This document shows, piece after piece, positions 39,049-48,141 of a stretch of 64,000 nt of DNA. A program made the translations under genes and the position numbers. This DNA is from Paenibacillus castaneae. Its GTDB lineage: Bacteria; Bacillota; Bacilli; Paenibacillales; Paenibacillaceae. The DNA is taken from NCBI RefSeq assembly GCF_002884445.1, contig NZ_KZ614144.1, positions 72,772-136,771 on the forward strand, given 5' to 3'. Below the pieces are notes generated by a model. That model saw only the letters and a list, made by a program, of their open reading frames with translations. It ran no database searches and was not told the DNA's origin. How positions within the stretch are numbered: the stretch's first letter is position 1; every line of letters begins with the position of its first letter.

Positions 39049-40128
39049 TCAATTATTACCGACAATCATTGCATGACTTCCCATTTCTACATAACTATTA
39101 AAAAATTTATCCATGTCATAGGTTACTTGCCCCACTAAAGGATTCATCACGTGGACCTTGCCATTCTCGTAGCCATTCAAAACAACGACATGTAGATTAA
39201 TAGGCGCGGGAAAATATTCACTCGAATCACTCAAGTACCAGGAGTAGTTCATTTTCGGCTTAGATAGATCCAGTGTGATCCAAGTGACGACAGGTATTCC
39301 GTGATTTAGCTGTTCTATGATTTGTTCTTTGGTGCTGCCGCTTATATCTTTAGTAGGATTGCTGTGGCCTACAGCATCAAAATATAACTCAGCTGCCTTC
39401 ACAATAGGCGGCGCAAAGCTGAAAAACCCGCCCTTAAGCTCCCGAGGATCGCCAGCATAGGCTTCATAAGGATCAGGTCCGTATAATTTATTGTTCTTGG
39501 AGTAAAAAGCCTGCTTCGGTAAATAGTTATCAGCCATTTCTGTCTTCGTTGCATCATAGCCATAATATTGGAGCACCGCTGTTAATGAGGTAATCTCACA
39601 GCCGTTCGGCAGCTCAGGATTTTGCATAATGGTGTCGACATTTAAATAGACTTTTTTAATTTCAAATTGACCATTTCCTGTACTGGTGATTTCCTTCACA
39701 TAATCCAGCATTGGGTTGGTTAATGCGATTTCCTGAGAAGGAGAGGTTATCTTGACCTGCTCCTCGTTCTCAGTCAACTGGAAAGGTGCGTTGACGCTTT
39801 CCTGCTTTATTGAATATGTTCCATAATCAAGCTTACCGGACGTTGCCTTGCCTTGCGCATCGGTCATAACCGTTTCGATTGCTTTGCCTGATTCAATATC
39901 CATAATCAAATAGCTGCTATTTGCAATTGGAAGCTGCGTCTGGGAATCGGTATTGATGATTGTGATCTTTCCCTGCTTGCTCTTTGGAGCAGGAGTGACA
40001 GCTTCCGCCTGTTTGCCCTCGTCAGGAGGTGCTATCGTTGTTAGCACTTTCGATGAATCCTTACTAACCAAAGTATAAATAAAAAATAAAATGCCTGCCA
40101 GCACGACAAGCGATATGATTTTCTTCAT
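39049..40128 (-). CDS. Membrane-anchored C39-like peptidase
   Basis: A 359-aa exported protein. An N-terminal hydrophobic segment (IISLVVLAGILFFIYTLV) acts as anchor or signal. Residues about 50-140 look like a prealbumin/SpaA-type beta domain (YLIMDIESGKAIETVMTDAQ; GTYSIKQE). The C-terminal peptidase C39-like domain has the active-site PELPNGCEITSL (Cys about 185), a His in INLHVVVLNGYENG and HVMNP. Such C39_2 enzymes cleave or tailor peptides at the surface. Its place in the ligase operon suggests cell-wall or secreted-peptide processing. Confidence 0.8.
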   Translation of the reverse strand: MKKIISLVVLAGILFFIYTLVSKDSSKVLTTIAPPDEGKQAEAVTPAPKSKQGKITIINTDSQTQLPIANSSYLIMDIESGKAIETVMTDAQGKATSGKLDYGTYSIKQESVNAPFQLTENEEQVKITSPSQEIALTNPMLDYVKEITSTGNGQFEIKKVYLNVDTIMQNPELPNGCEITSLTAVLQYYGYDATKTEMADNYLPKQAFYSKNNKLYGPDPYEAYAGDPRELKGGFFSFAPPIVKAAELYFDAVGHSNPTKDISGSTKEQIIEQLNHGIPVVTWITLDLSKPKMNYSWYLSDSSEYFPAPINLHVVVLNGYENGKVHVMNPLVGQVTYDMDKFFNSYVEMGSHAMIVGNN

Positions 40129-40171
40129 GATGAAGCTCCTTCCGTCCTAAGACGTTGTCAGCCGCTCTAGC

Positions 40172-42013
40172 CTATTCAAAAAATCTCTTATGCCAGACAA
40201 GGAATACATATACGGTCCAGATGTACCTGGCATAATTTTGTTTTCCTGAGTAATGCGCATCCAGATAGTGAGTTAATTGTTCTGTGTGGAAAAATTGCTC
40301 GGCAGCTTGGGATTGGAAGCTGCTCTTCACTAGCAAATAATATTTCTCTTCCCGGAGCCAGTGCCGGATAGGTACGGGAAAGCCGACCTTCGGCCTGTTT
40401 GCCCATTCATCGGGAAGCACTTCCTTTGCAGCCGTACGCAGCGCATACTTCGTATTATTGTCATGCACACGAAGAGGCGTCGGAAGCTTTGCCGCTAATT
40501 CCATAACCATTTTATCTAAAAAAGGTACTCGCAGTTCAATGGAATGCGCGAGGCTCATTTTGTCTGCCTTGAGAAGAATGTCGCCTGGAAGCCAGAGCTT
40601 CAGATCGACATACTGCATTTTTGTAATGTCATCCTTGCCTCGAACCTTATCATATACATCCTTCGTAATGCTTCGTGAGGATGGGCTGCTCTTGTACTCA
40701 TCCTTCAATAGAGCTAATGCATCTGCCTCGTCAAATACTTTGGCCTGTCCAATAAAGCGCTCCTCTACCCGCTGCCCGCCTTTAACGACAAAGGAGGTGA
40801 TTCGGTTTTTCGGCAGCTTGCCTGTCACGAGAGATAATGATCTCCTTATGACAAACGGGAGCTTCTTATATTTCTTCATGGCTGGGGTCGTATCATACCA
40901 ATCATAACCGCCAAAAATTTCGTCTGCGCCTTCTCCCGATAGGACGACTGTGACATGCTGGCTTGCAAGCTCAGCGAGAAAGTATAAAGGGACAGAAGAT
41001 GGATTGGATTGCGGCTCATCCATATGATACTGAATAGTCGGCAACAGCTCGAAGCACTCATCCGCAGTAACGAGCTTTTTGTGATTCTCAATTCCCAAAA
41101 TGTCCGATAATTCTTTGGCAAGATTCGTTTCGTTGAAATTCCCCTCGTAGTCCTGGAAGCCAACGGAGAACGTTTTGTTTGGTTTTAGCAAAGCCGTTAT
41201 ATAGCTGGAATCAATACCGCCTGATAAGAATGACCCCACCTTCACATCGCTGATTGCGTGGTAATCGACAGATTCCTTAACGGTGCTTTTTATTTGATCC
41301 ACATAATACGCCAGACTATTTTCTTCCGCAGCAAAGGCAGCATCCCAATAAGAATTAATCTCCAATTTGCCATGTTCATAAAGCATGTAGTGACCAGGCT
41401 TTAGCTTATATACGCCCTTGAAGAAGGTTTCATCAAGCACGGAGTATTGAAAGGTCAGATAGGGCTTCAGTGCATCCTTATTCAGTTCTTTGCGAAATGA
41501 AGGCTGCTGCAGGAATGCTTTGATCTCCGAACCGAATAGGAAAGAGCCGTCCAACGTGTTCTGAGTATAATAAAGCGGCTTAATACCGAAAAAGTCTCTG
41601 GCAAGAAACAACGATTCCTTATTTGTATCCCAGATGGCAAAAGCGAACATGCCTCGAAGCTTCTGAAGGACACCGACGCCGTATTCTTCGTAAGCGTGAA
41701 TAATAACCTCGCTGTCTGTATGACTGACGAAGGTATGTCCCTTCTCAAGCAATTCCTGGCGAAGCTCTTGATAGTTATAGATCTCCCCGTTGAAAACCAG
41801 GACACAGCTCTTGTCTTCATTATACATCGGCTGGCTGGCTTCTTCCGACATATCGATAATTTTCAGGCGTCTAAAGCCTAGAGTAACGACCTCGTCTGAA
41901 TAAATACCGCCGCTATCCGGACCTCTATGAACGATAGTATCCATCATCGCTTTAATGATGGATACTTGATCAACGTCTAATCGACTATTAGCAAAGCCTA
42001 CAAAACCGCACAT
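40172..42013 (-). CDS. asnB: Asparagine synthase (glutamine-hydrolysing), AsnB type
   Basis: A 613-aa amidotransferase. The N-terminal class II glutaminase begins MCGFVGFA with the catalytic Cys2. The C-terminal synthetase domain has the PP-loop SFLSGGIDSSYIT and VVLSGEGADEIFGGY. Classical function is ATP-dependent amidation of Asp. In Bacillus subtilis an AsnB also amidates diaminopimelate in peptidoglycan, which fits the MurE-like and ligase neighbours here. It lies 28 bases after the MurE-like gene. Confidence 0.92.
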   Translation of the reverse strand: MCGFVGFANSRLDVDQVSIIKAMMDTIVHRGPDSGGIYSDEVVTLGFRRLKIIDMSEEASQPMYNEDKSCVLVFNGEIYNYQELRQELLEKGHTFVSHTDSEVIIHAYEEYGVGVLQKLRGMFAFAIWDTNKESLFLARDFFGIKPLYYTQNTLDGSFLFGSEIKAFLQQPSFRKELNKDALKPYLTFQYSVLDETFFKGVYKLKPGHYMLYEHGKLEINSYWDAAFAAEENSLAYYVDQIKSTVKESVDYHAISDVKVGSFLSGGIDSSYITALLKPNKTFSVGFQDYEGNFNETNLAKELSDILGIENHKKLVTADECFELLPTIQYHMDEPQSNPSSVPLYFLAELASQHVTVVLSGEGADEIFGGYDWYDTTPAMKKYKKLPFVIRRSLSLVTGKLPKNRITSFVVKGGQRVEERFIGQAKVFDEADALALLKDEYKSSPSSRSITKDVYDKVRGKDDITKMQYVDLKLWLPGDILLKADKMSLAHSIELRVPFLDKMVMELAAKLPTPLRVHDNNTKYALRTAAKEVLPDEWANRPKVGFPVPIRHWLREEKYYLLVKSSFQSQAAEQFFHTEQLTHYLDAHYSGKQNYARYIWTVYVFLVWHKRFFE

Positions 42014-42041
42014 AAATGATACCTTCCATTAACCTTATTGT

Positions 42042-43526
42042 TTAATGCATCTTAAGTTTATTTTGATTTCCTTTAATTTCTCTTACGATCTCAGCTTCAT
42101 TGAACGGGATTTCTGTTTTTCCGACAATTTGTGATGTTTCGTGGCCCTTGCCTGCTATTAGTATAACATCATCTTTCTTGCTTATATCAATAGCGAACGC
42201 AATAGCATCTCTACGATCAACGATAGCCTCATATTTCCCCTCATAGGCCTCGATACCTTCTACGATTTCCCTAATGATTAGATTATTATCCTGCTCTTTC
42301 GGGTTATCCGAAGTAACAACAGCGAAGTCGGCAAATGAAGCGGCAACTTTAGCCATTGCTCTGCGTTTCTCCTGCCCTGACTCGCCGTCAGCTGCATATA
42401 CGCCAAACACGAGAATAATTCGGCCTTTCGTAAACGGTCTAATCGTGAGCAATGCCTTCTCCAAGCTATCCTCCGTATGAGCAAAATCTACAATGATTTT
42501 GGTGTCCTCATCCTGATAGACAACCTCGAGCCTTCCTTTAATGCCGTCCACAGCCGCAATGCCATCTGCTATCTGCTGCAGACTGAACTGATTGCAATAA
42601 GCGGTTGCTATCGCCGCTAAGCTGTTATAAACATAAATGGTACCAGGTAAATTCACCTGTATCATTATGCTGCCTTTGGGCGTGTGTGCCGTGTAGGTCG
42701 TGTAATCGGCAAAATAGTGAATGTCTGACGCATAGATGTCCGCGTCCTGCTCAATTCCGTATGTAAGCAGCTTCACTTTTCGGTTTGCCAGCCTGTCGAT
42801 TAGGAGGCGGCCATATTTATCATCGGCATTGATAATGTTATAGTCCGTCGTCATGTCGAATAATTTTGCTTTCGCTTCGAAATATTCTGACATCGTGTTG
42901 TGAAGCTCCAGATGATCCGGCGTCAGGTTCGTGAACAATCCGGTATTAAAGCTGGAGTGCGCAACGCGATTTAAATTCAATGCATGAGAGGAAACCTCCA
43001 TAACGCAATGCTTCGTATGGGAATCAATCATATCTGCGAAGATGTGCTGCAGATTAAGCGACTCCGGCGTTGTATTTTTATTTTTGGTCAACTTATCTCC
43101 GATAACGGTCCCGATCGTTCCAATGATGCCGATGGAGGTACCAGTTTGCTCGAAGATCGACTTCAAAAAATAGGTTGTTGATGTCTTCCCGTTTGTACCG
43201 GTTATACCAATCAAATTTAATTGCTCTGTAGGGCGCTGATAGAAATTAGCCGCAACTCGTGCAAGCGCCTCTCGTGTATCAGCAACCTTCAGCACAGTAA
43301 CGCCGGCATCGATCGTAACATCCTTTTCCACAATAATCGTGGTCGCTCCGAGAGAGATCGCCTTATCGATAAATCGATGGCCATCTACTGTAAACCCAGA
43401 AATTGCGACGAAAACGCCATTATGCACAACATCCCTGGAGTCATATGCAACAGCGGCTGCTTCAATATGCAAATCACCTTTCACGAGCACATATTGAAGA
43501 TCTTTGACTAAAGCGGTTAATAACAT
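42042..43526 (-). CDS. MurE-like UDP-MurNAc-tripeptide ligase
   Basis: A 494-aa Mur ligase. It has the N-terminal UDP-substrate motif AYDSRDV, the P-loop GITGTNGKTSTTYFL, the carbamylated-lysine region EYFEAKAKLF and the C-terminal HTEDSLEKAL. MurE normally adds meso-DAP or L-Lys to UDP-MurNAc-Ala-Glu. The specificity motif here reads TSDNPKEQD, with Lys where DAP-adding enzymes have Arg (DNPR). Being outside the dcw cluster and next to ATP-grasp and AsnB genes, it may be a second, specialised ligase. Confidence 0.87.
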   Translation of the reverse strand: MLLTALVKDLQYVLVKGDLHIEAAAVAYDSRDVVHNGVFVAISGFTVDGHRFIDKAISLGATTIIVEKDVTIDAGVTVLKVADTREALARVAANFYQRPTEQLNLIGITGTNGKTSTTYFLKSIFEQTGTSIGIIGTIGTVIGDKLTKNKNTTPESLNLQHIFADMIDSHTKHCVMEVSSHALNLNRVAHSSFNTGLFTNLTPDHLELHNTMSEYFEAKAKLFDMTTDYNIINADDKYGRLLIDRLANRKVKLLTYGIEQDADIYASDIHYFADYTTYTAHTPKGSIMIQVNLPGTIYVYNSLAAIATAYCNQFSLQQIADGIAAVDGIKGRLEVVYQDEDTKIIVDFAHTEDSLEKALLTIRPFTKGRIILVFGVYAADGESGQEKRRAMAKVAASFADFAVVTSDNPKEQDNNLIIREIVEGIEAYEGKYEAIVDRRDAIAFAIDISKKDDVILIAGKGHETSQIVGKTEIPFNEAEIVREIKGNQNKLKMH

Positions 43527-43568
43527 ACGATCAACTCCATTCTTGTGACCTATCCGTGTTCGGTATGC

Positions 43569-44753
43569 TTATCTTCTAAAAAACTTCTTTGCGATCTTTC
43601 CCCCGATAATAGAGGCATATGAGAATGCAGGCTTAGGGTCCTTCCAATCCCAAATTGCATAAGCCTTGGGCTTGAATAACGATACAAGCACTTGTTTAAA
43701 TGTAAGCTGCCCCGTTTTAATATAATCGCGAATCGCCAGCATATCCTCGTACCCGTACCAGAATACACGATTGGTATTCTCTTTGACGGCTTTGGGCGGC
43801 ACAATGTTTCCAGTCAGCTCTTGATACGTAATCCAAGGAATGTTCACTCCAACCTTATAGAGCAAATTATTCAAATTCGTAATACGGCAATTGACCTCGA
43901 TTAAATAAAATTTACCGGTTTCGGAATCTTTCTTGAACTCAATTTCCGCAAAGCCCTTCCACTTCATCTTTTCTAAGAATGGCGCTCCGATATCGTACAG
44001 CTCCTGAACGTACTTCTGGCCTGTATAGACAGACGCGCCAAAGTTGATTGGATATTGGCGGAACTTCTGGCAGGTAACCCAGTGCGTCACCTTGGATTCT
44101 TGATTCAAATATGCGTCAAATGTATACATATGATCATCAAAGCCTGGGATAATACGTTGAACAATGACCTCTAGATTTGCTTCGCTCGCTTGATTCAGCG
44201 CCTGCTCAAGCTCGGCTTTGTTATTGACTTTAAACAGTTTCCTTCTAAATTTGGCTACGAAGGAAGGGGAGTCAGTCGGCTTAACGATACAAGGATACTT
44301 GATCGTCTCATCTATTTTCTCGAAAAAGTTCTCTTCATCAACGCGAACCGTTTCGGGAACGGCTACACCATTCTCGAGAGATAAACGCTGTAGTACTTCT
44401 TTATTCATCATATTCGTATATATGCCGGGTTCATTTTGCGGAATGAGATAATACTCCCGCAGCTCGGTTAGATGCTCATCGATAACCTCTAAATAGGAAT
44501 CATGGCATGGAATAAGAACGGGAGGCGCGCTTTGCTTGCTTGCGTATTCTTTTAAGAAAGAAATGAATGCTGTCGTGTCATCTTTATAATGAGGAGCGAG
44601 AAGACGCTCTGAAGTGTATTTGGAATCTGCACCATAGTTATGCTTGTCCGAATAATCAACAGCTACCGTATGGACGCCGTTAATACCCAAGCAGCGAATC
44701 GTGCTTAAGCCTATATAATAATTACAACCTAAAATAACTGCCTTATTATTCAC
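43569..44753 (-). CDS. ATP-grasp carboxylate-amine ligase
   Basis: A 394-aa ATP-grasp enzyme. It has an N-terminal Rossmann-like start (AVILGCNYYIGLSTIRCLG), then ATP-binding YPCIVKPTDSP and the metal site GFAEIEFKKDSETGKFYLIEVNCRI. It resembles D-aspartate ligase-type and other carboxylate-amine ligases that add one amino acid to a peptide. It is the first gene of the leftward operon. It could use the product of the racemase; that link is inference. Confidence 0.83.
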   Translation of the reverse strand: MNNKAVILGCNYYIGLSTIRCLGINGVHTVAVDYSDKHNYGADSKYTSERLLAPHYKDDTTAFISFLKEYASKQSAPPVLIPCHDSYLEVIDEHLTELREYYLIPQNEPGIYTNMMNKEVLQRLSLENGVAVPETVRVDEENFFEKIDETIKYPCIVKPTDSPSFVAKFRRKLFKVNNKAELEQALNQASEANLEVIVQRIIPGFDDHMYTFDAYLNQESKVTHWVTCQKFRQYPINFGASVYTGQKYVQELYDIGAPFLEKMKWKGFAEIEFKKDSETGKFYLIEVNCRITNLNNLLYKVGVNIPWITYQELTGNIVPPKAVKENTNRVFWYGYEDMLAIRDYIKTGQLTFKQVLVSLFKPKAYAIWDWKDPKPAFSYASIIGGKIAKKFFRR

Positions 44754-44790
44754 TAAAGCACATCTCGCTTTCCCGAATGAAGTTCATTTT

Positions 44791-44819
44791 GTTATAAATT
44801 CTAGTCATGTTTTAAACAA
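44791..44819 (-). promoter_or_regulatory. Promoter of the six-gene ligase operon
   Basis: On the minus strand TTGTTT and TATAAC are 17 bases apart, 38 bases before the ATP-grasp start. The consensus match is moderate. Confidence 0.45.
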
Positions 44820-45321
44820 TTTTACTTCATACCTTCTTATATTACAAATGGATTTATCCTCATAATTATAGGCAGAAAGGGATATTTCCGCTGTGAATAG
44901 AAGCATATAAATGGATTTGCAGCCTCATCAATTTAACCCGTTTTTCTCACTTCAGCTCTCTCATAATGCATACAATAACGATCAAGGCTCGTTGACTGTT
45001 TTTTGCAAATTTATTATTAAAACGACACAGCATACGACAGATGGCTTATCACGATAATGGGATAAAGTACCGAACAATGCCAGAGTGCGCGTAATAGCAT
45101 GAATCGTAAGCCTCATATGGGTTTAACGAGCAGGAAAAAGAGTACGATAAATGGCCATAATGGATTAAATGCTGGATTAATTTACTAGTAAAAAAGACCT
45201 ATAAAATGGAATAAATAGCATCGAATTGTCGAATGATGCCCGAAAATTATCTTCATTCGTCGACATGTTTTTACAAACTCTTCAATAAGTCGAGAGTATA
45301 ATAGATTTATGACCTACACGA
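44820..45321. other. 500-bp intergenic region
   Basis: AT-rich, no credible gene. It holds a TTGTCGAA (0A-box-like) at 45226-45233 and a TATAAT at 45296-45301 leading to the Spo0E-like gene. Confidence 0.5.
45227..45233 (+). promoter_or_regulatory. Possible Spo0A box
   Basis: TGTCGAA matches the 0A-box core TGNCGAA, about 65 bases before the TATAAT of the Spo0E-like gene. A 7-mer alone is weak evidence. Confidence 0.3.
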
Positions 45322-45354
45322 GTGCTTGATAAGGAGCGTGCCCCAAAGCGACCT

Positions 45355-45549
45355 ATGGACAAAAATCGTTTACTTATACAATTGCAGTCGCTGCGGCAAA
45401 AGCTTCATGAAATAGCCGAGGCACGCGGCAGTTTGACAGATCCCGAAGTTCTAGCGATCAGTGAAGAGGCCGATCAACTTATTGTTGCATTGCAGCATAT
45501 TCAACGAGATGAGCTAACCGATATCTCGATACGTCGTGACGATCTATAA
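45355..45549 (+). CDS. Spo0E-like aspartyl-phosphate phosphatase
   Basis: A 64-aa (75-aa if started at GTG 45322) two-helix protein. Helix 1 (LLIQLQSLRQKLHEIAE) and helix 2, carrying AISEEADQLI in place of the SQELD motif, match the Spo0E family, which dephosphorylates Spo0A and delays sporulation. The serine, the second glutamate and the aspartate of the motif are kept. AAGGAG at 45331 is 18 bases before ATG 45355, rather far, so the start is unsure. It converges on tadA with no terminator. Confidence 0.72.
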   Translation: MDKNRLLIQLQSLRQKLHEIAEARGSLTDPEVLAISEEADQLIVALQHIQRDELTDISIRRDDL

Positions 45550-46014
45550 TTAACGTTTACGAAGCTTACGGAAAAACTGAGTTAATAAAGCTGCGCATTC
45601 AGGCTGTAATATATTACTTGTGAGCTCCGTTTCATGGTTGAAACGGGGCTCTTGCAGCAAGTTCATAAGTGTTCCGGCACAGCCGGCCTTAGGATCGGAA
45701 GTACCGTATACGACTCGTTTAACTCGGGCCTGCACGATGGCTCCGGCGCACATGGGACAAGGCTCCAATGTGACGTATAACGTACAGTCTAACAATCTCC
45801 AAGCGCCAATGCGTTCGCAGGCGTCCCGAATGGCAACCATTTCGGCATGCGCGGTCGGATCAAACCGCGTTTCTCTAAGGTTGTAGCCCCGTCCAATAAT
45901 TTCATTGTTGCGTACAACTACAGCTCCGATGGGAACTTCCCCGATTTGCTCAGCTTTGTTCGCTTCGGCGATTGCTTCCAGCATCCATTTCTGATCTTCT
46001 TGTTCTCTTATCAT
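45550..46014 (-). CDS. tadA: tRNA-specific adenosine deaminase
   Basis: A 154-aa zinc deaminase that converts A34 to inosine in tRNA-Arg(ACG). Active-site HAEM (zinc His and catalytic Glu) and PCPMCAGA (two zinc Cys) are intact. Length is standard for TadA. Gene order near oriC fits the Bacillus layout, but dnaX is not beside it here. ATG 46014 follows an AGGAGTACTCACCT stretch. Confidence 0.94.
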   Translation of the reverse strand: MIREQEDQKWMLEAIAEANKAEQIGEVPIGAVVVRNNEIIGRGYNLRETRFDPTAHAEMVAIRDACERIGAWRLLDCTLYVTLEPCPMCAGAIVQARVKRVVYGTSDPKAGCAGTLMNLLQEPRFNHETELTSNILQPECAALLTQFFRKLRKR

Positions 46015-46078
46015 TAGGTGAGTACTCCTTTACAAATCATTCATTATACAACGAACAAATATTCTGTTGTTAACATGT

Positions 46079-46183
46079 GGTGGATAACATTGTGGATAAC
46101 TATACTGATATACACATAACTACACACAATTTATTAAGGTATGTGGATAATATATGTTGATAATGTGAATAAGTTGTGGATAG
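46079..46183 (+). promoter_or_regulatory. Cluster of six DnaA-box-like 9-mers
   Basis: All six point the same way. TGTGGATAA occurs exactly at 46091-46099 and 46142-46150. One-mismatch copies lie at 46079-46087, 46155-46163, 46164-46172 and 46175-46183. They fill the gap between tadA and the histidine kinase and are very AT-rich around. Confidence 0.6.
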
Positions 46184-46193
46184 TTAATTGTAA

Positions 46194-48095
46194 ATGGATA
46201 CAGATCTCGAAAGTTATGATCATTTGATCGTAACTACATGCTTACCTTTTCAAAGGATGTGTCGTTCATTGTCGATTAAAATGAAATTTTCCGTGTTAAT
46301 TATGCTTATCGTATTAATATTTTTCATTTTTAACCACATTTTGAACGAGTATGCCATGATTCATGGTATGCGAGAACATGCACAGCAGACGATGCAGGAT
46401 ACCTCCACGCATGTGGCCAGTTCATTTGCTTATTATGAGAAGCAGCTTCAAGGCGATTCCTATTATATGAAAGAGAATGAATCGGGCCCAGAACATATTT
46501 TTGACATCGTAAAGTCATTAAATCCAAATATAAAGGAAGTATCCGTATTTGAGCAAGGATCATTAGTGGTTTCCTATGGAACCTATACCTATCTGGACTC
46601 TACTAGTGATTACTCCATTATTAATGGTTTAGAAAAAAATAAATTTGTACTGCGAAAAATGAAAATTAATGGTGTGCCTTATTTCCGCAGCTACTATGCG
46701 GCCGATCAAATAGGCAATCATATTATAAGTATTGTATATGATGGCGTTGGCATTACAAAGCTAGTCAGCCAAAGACGCAATGAAACACTGGTTTATACAG
46801 GTATTTCGTTAGTATTTGTGTTATTTATCAGCTATTGGCTGGTTGGAGCAATGATAAGGCCTTTGAAGGACATTTTGTGGAAGGTAAATGAGGTTTCATC
46901 CGCACGGTTTCATCAGCCAATTCAAATCAAGAGTAAGGACGAATTTGGTTTGCTTGCACTGAAGGTCAATGCGATGTCGCAAAATTTAAGCATATATATG
47001 AATAAGCTGCGAAGAGCATTCGAGGAAAACCGGCGCATGAAGGAGCATTTAGAGTCATTTATTAATAATACGAGCGATGCCATTCATTTGATTGATTTAG
47101 ATGGAAAGGTCATTCAAGTTAATCGTGCCTTCGAGCTATTATTCGGCTATGAAGAGGAGGAGGCGATAGGCCTCATCTATCCGACCTTGCCAGACTCCCA
47201 TAAATCGGAGAAGAGACATATGCTGGACCAGCTGTTAGCGGGCAAGGTGCTTCCCGCGCTGGAAACGACGAGAGTGACAAAGACAGGTGAAATGATTCCG
47301 GTTAGCGTAACCATTTCGCCAATTCGTGATTCGGATGGAACGATTCGCGCATTTGCCAGTATTTCAAGAGATATGCGAAGCCGCAACAAGATGGAGGAGC
47401 TGCTTCGAAGATCGGAGAAATTGACGACAGTAGGTCAGCTTGCAGCAGGCGTTGCTCATGAAATTCGCAATCCGCTTACAACGCTTCGCGGCTTTCTGCA
47501 GCTTCAACAGGAGAGCAAGAAGTTCACTTTATCCCATGTAAGTCTTATGCTCTCTGAACTTGATCGCATCAATCTTATTGTTGGCGAATTTCTAATATTG
47601 GCTAAACCTCAAGCTACAAGGTTTATTACGAAAGACATCAGAGATGTGCTTCATGACGTAATAGCACTAATGAACAGTGAGGCCATACTTCATGATATTG
47701 AATTTCGTGTTTCCTTCACAGAGGAGGACTGTCGAATATCATGTGAAGAAAACCAGCTCAAGCAGGTATTTATCAACCTGCTGAAGAATGCTATCGAAGC
47801 CATGCCGAGCGGCGGCTTGATTCACATTAATATTACTCGCAAACGAGAGTTTATTTCCATTTCAATAACAGACGAGGGAATGGGCATTCCTGAGGATATG
47901 ATTGCGAAGATTGGTGATCCTTTCTTCACAGGCAAGGAAACAGGAACGGGTCTCGGTATTATGGTCAGCCAGCGTATTATTAATACACATCGCGGCACAA
48001 TGGATATAAAGAGTCAGCTTCATGTAGGTACAACGGTACAATTAATGCTTCCAGCTTTGAAAGAAGGAAGCGAGAGCAGTATACTAGAAACATAA
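46194..48095 (+). CDS. Membrane PAS-sensor histidine kinase (sporulation-kinase type)
   Basis: A 633-aa kinase. Order: TM helix (about 30-48), extracellular sensor loop (50-195), TM helix (200-222), HAMP (222-275), PAS (about 290-400, FINNTSDAIHLIDLDGKVIQ), HisKA with the phosphorylated His422 in AAGVAHEIRNPLTTLRGFLQ, and HATPase with NLLKNAIEAMPSG, DEGMGIP and GTGLGIMV. The HisKA sequence resembles the orphan KinA/KinB-type kinases feeding Spo0F, and no response regulator gene is adjacent. The start is unclear: ATG 46194 lacks a ribosome site, and ATG 46257 or 46281 are alternatives. Confidence 0.85.
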   Translation: MDTDLESYDHLIVTTCLPFQRMCRSLSIKMKFSVLIMLIVLIFFIFNHILNEYAMIHGMREHAQQTMQDTSTHVASSFAYYEKQLQGDSYYMKENESGPEHIFDIVKSLNPNIKEVSVFEQGSLVVSYGTYTYLDSTSDYSIINGLEKNKFVLRKMKINGVPYFRSYYAADQIGNHIISIVYDGVGITKLVSQRRNETLVYTGISLVFVLFISYWLVGAMIRPLKDILWKVNEVSSARFHQPIQIKSKDEFGLLALKVNAMSQNLSIYMNKLRRAFEENRRMKEHLESFINNTSDAIHLIDLDGKVIQVNRAFELLFGYEEEEAIGLIYPTLPDSHKSEKRHMLDQLLAGKVLPALETTRVTKTGEMIPVSVTISPIRDSDGTIRAFASISRDMRSRNKMEELLRRSEKLTTVGQLAAGVAHEIRNPLTTLRGFLQLQQESKKFTLSHVSLMLSELDRINLIVGEFLILAKPQATRFITKDIRDVLHDVIALMNSEAILHDIEFRVSFTEEDCRISCEENQLKQVFINLLKNAIEAMPSGGLIHINITRKREFISISITDEGMGIPEDMIAKIGDPFFTGKETGTGLGIMVSQRIINTHRGTMDIKSQLHVGTTVQLMLPALKEGSESSILET

Positions 48096-48141
48096 GCACG
48101 GACGGGAGCTTCTAGAGGGATAACGAAGGGAGAGATCAGCG

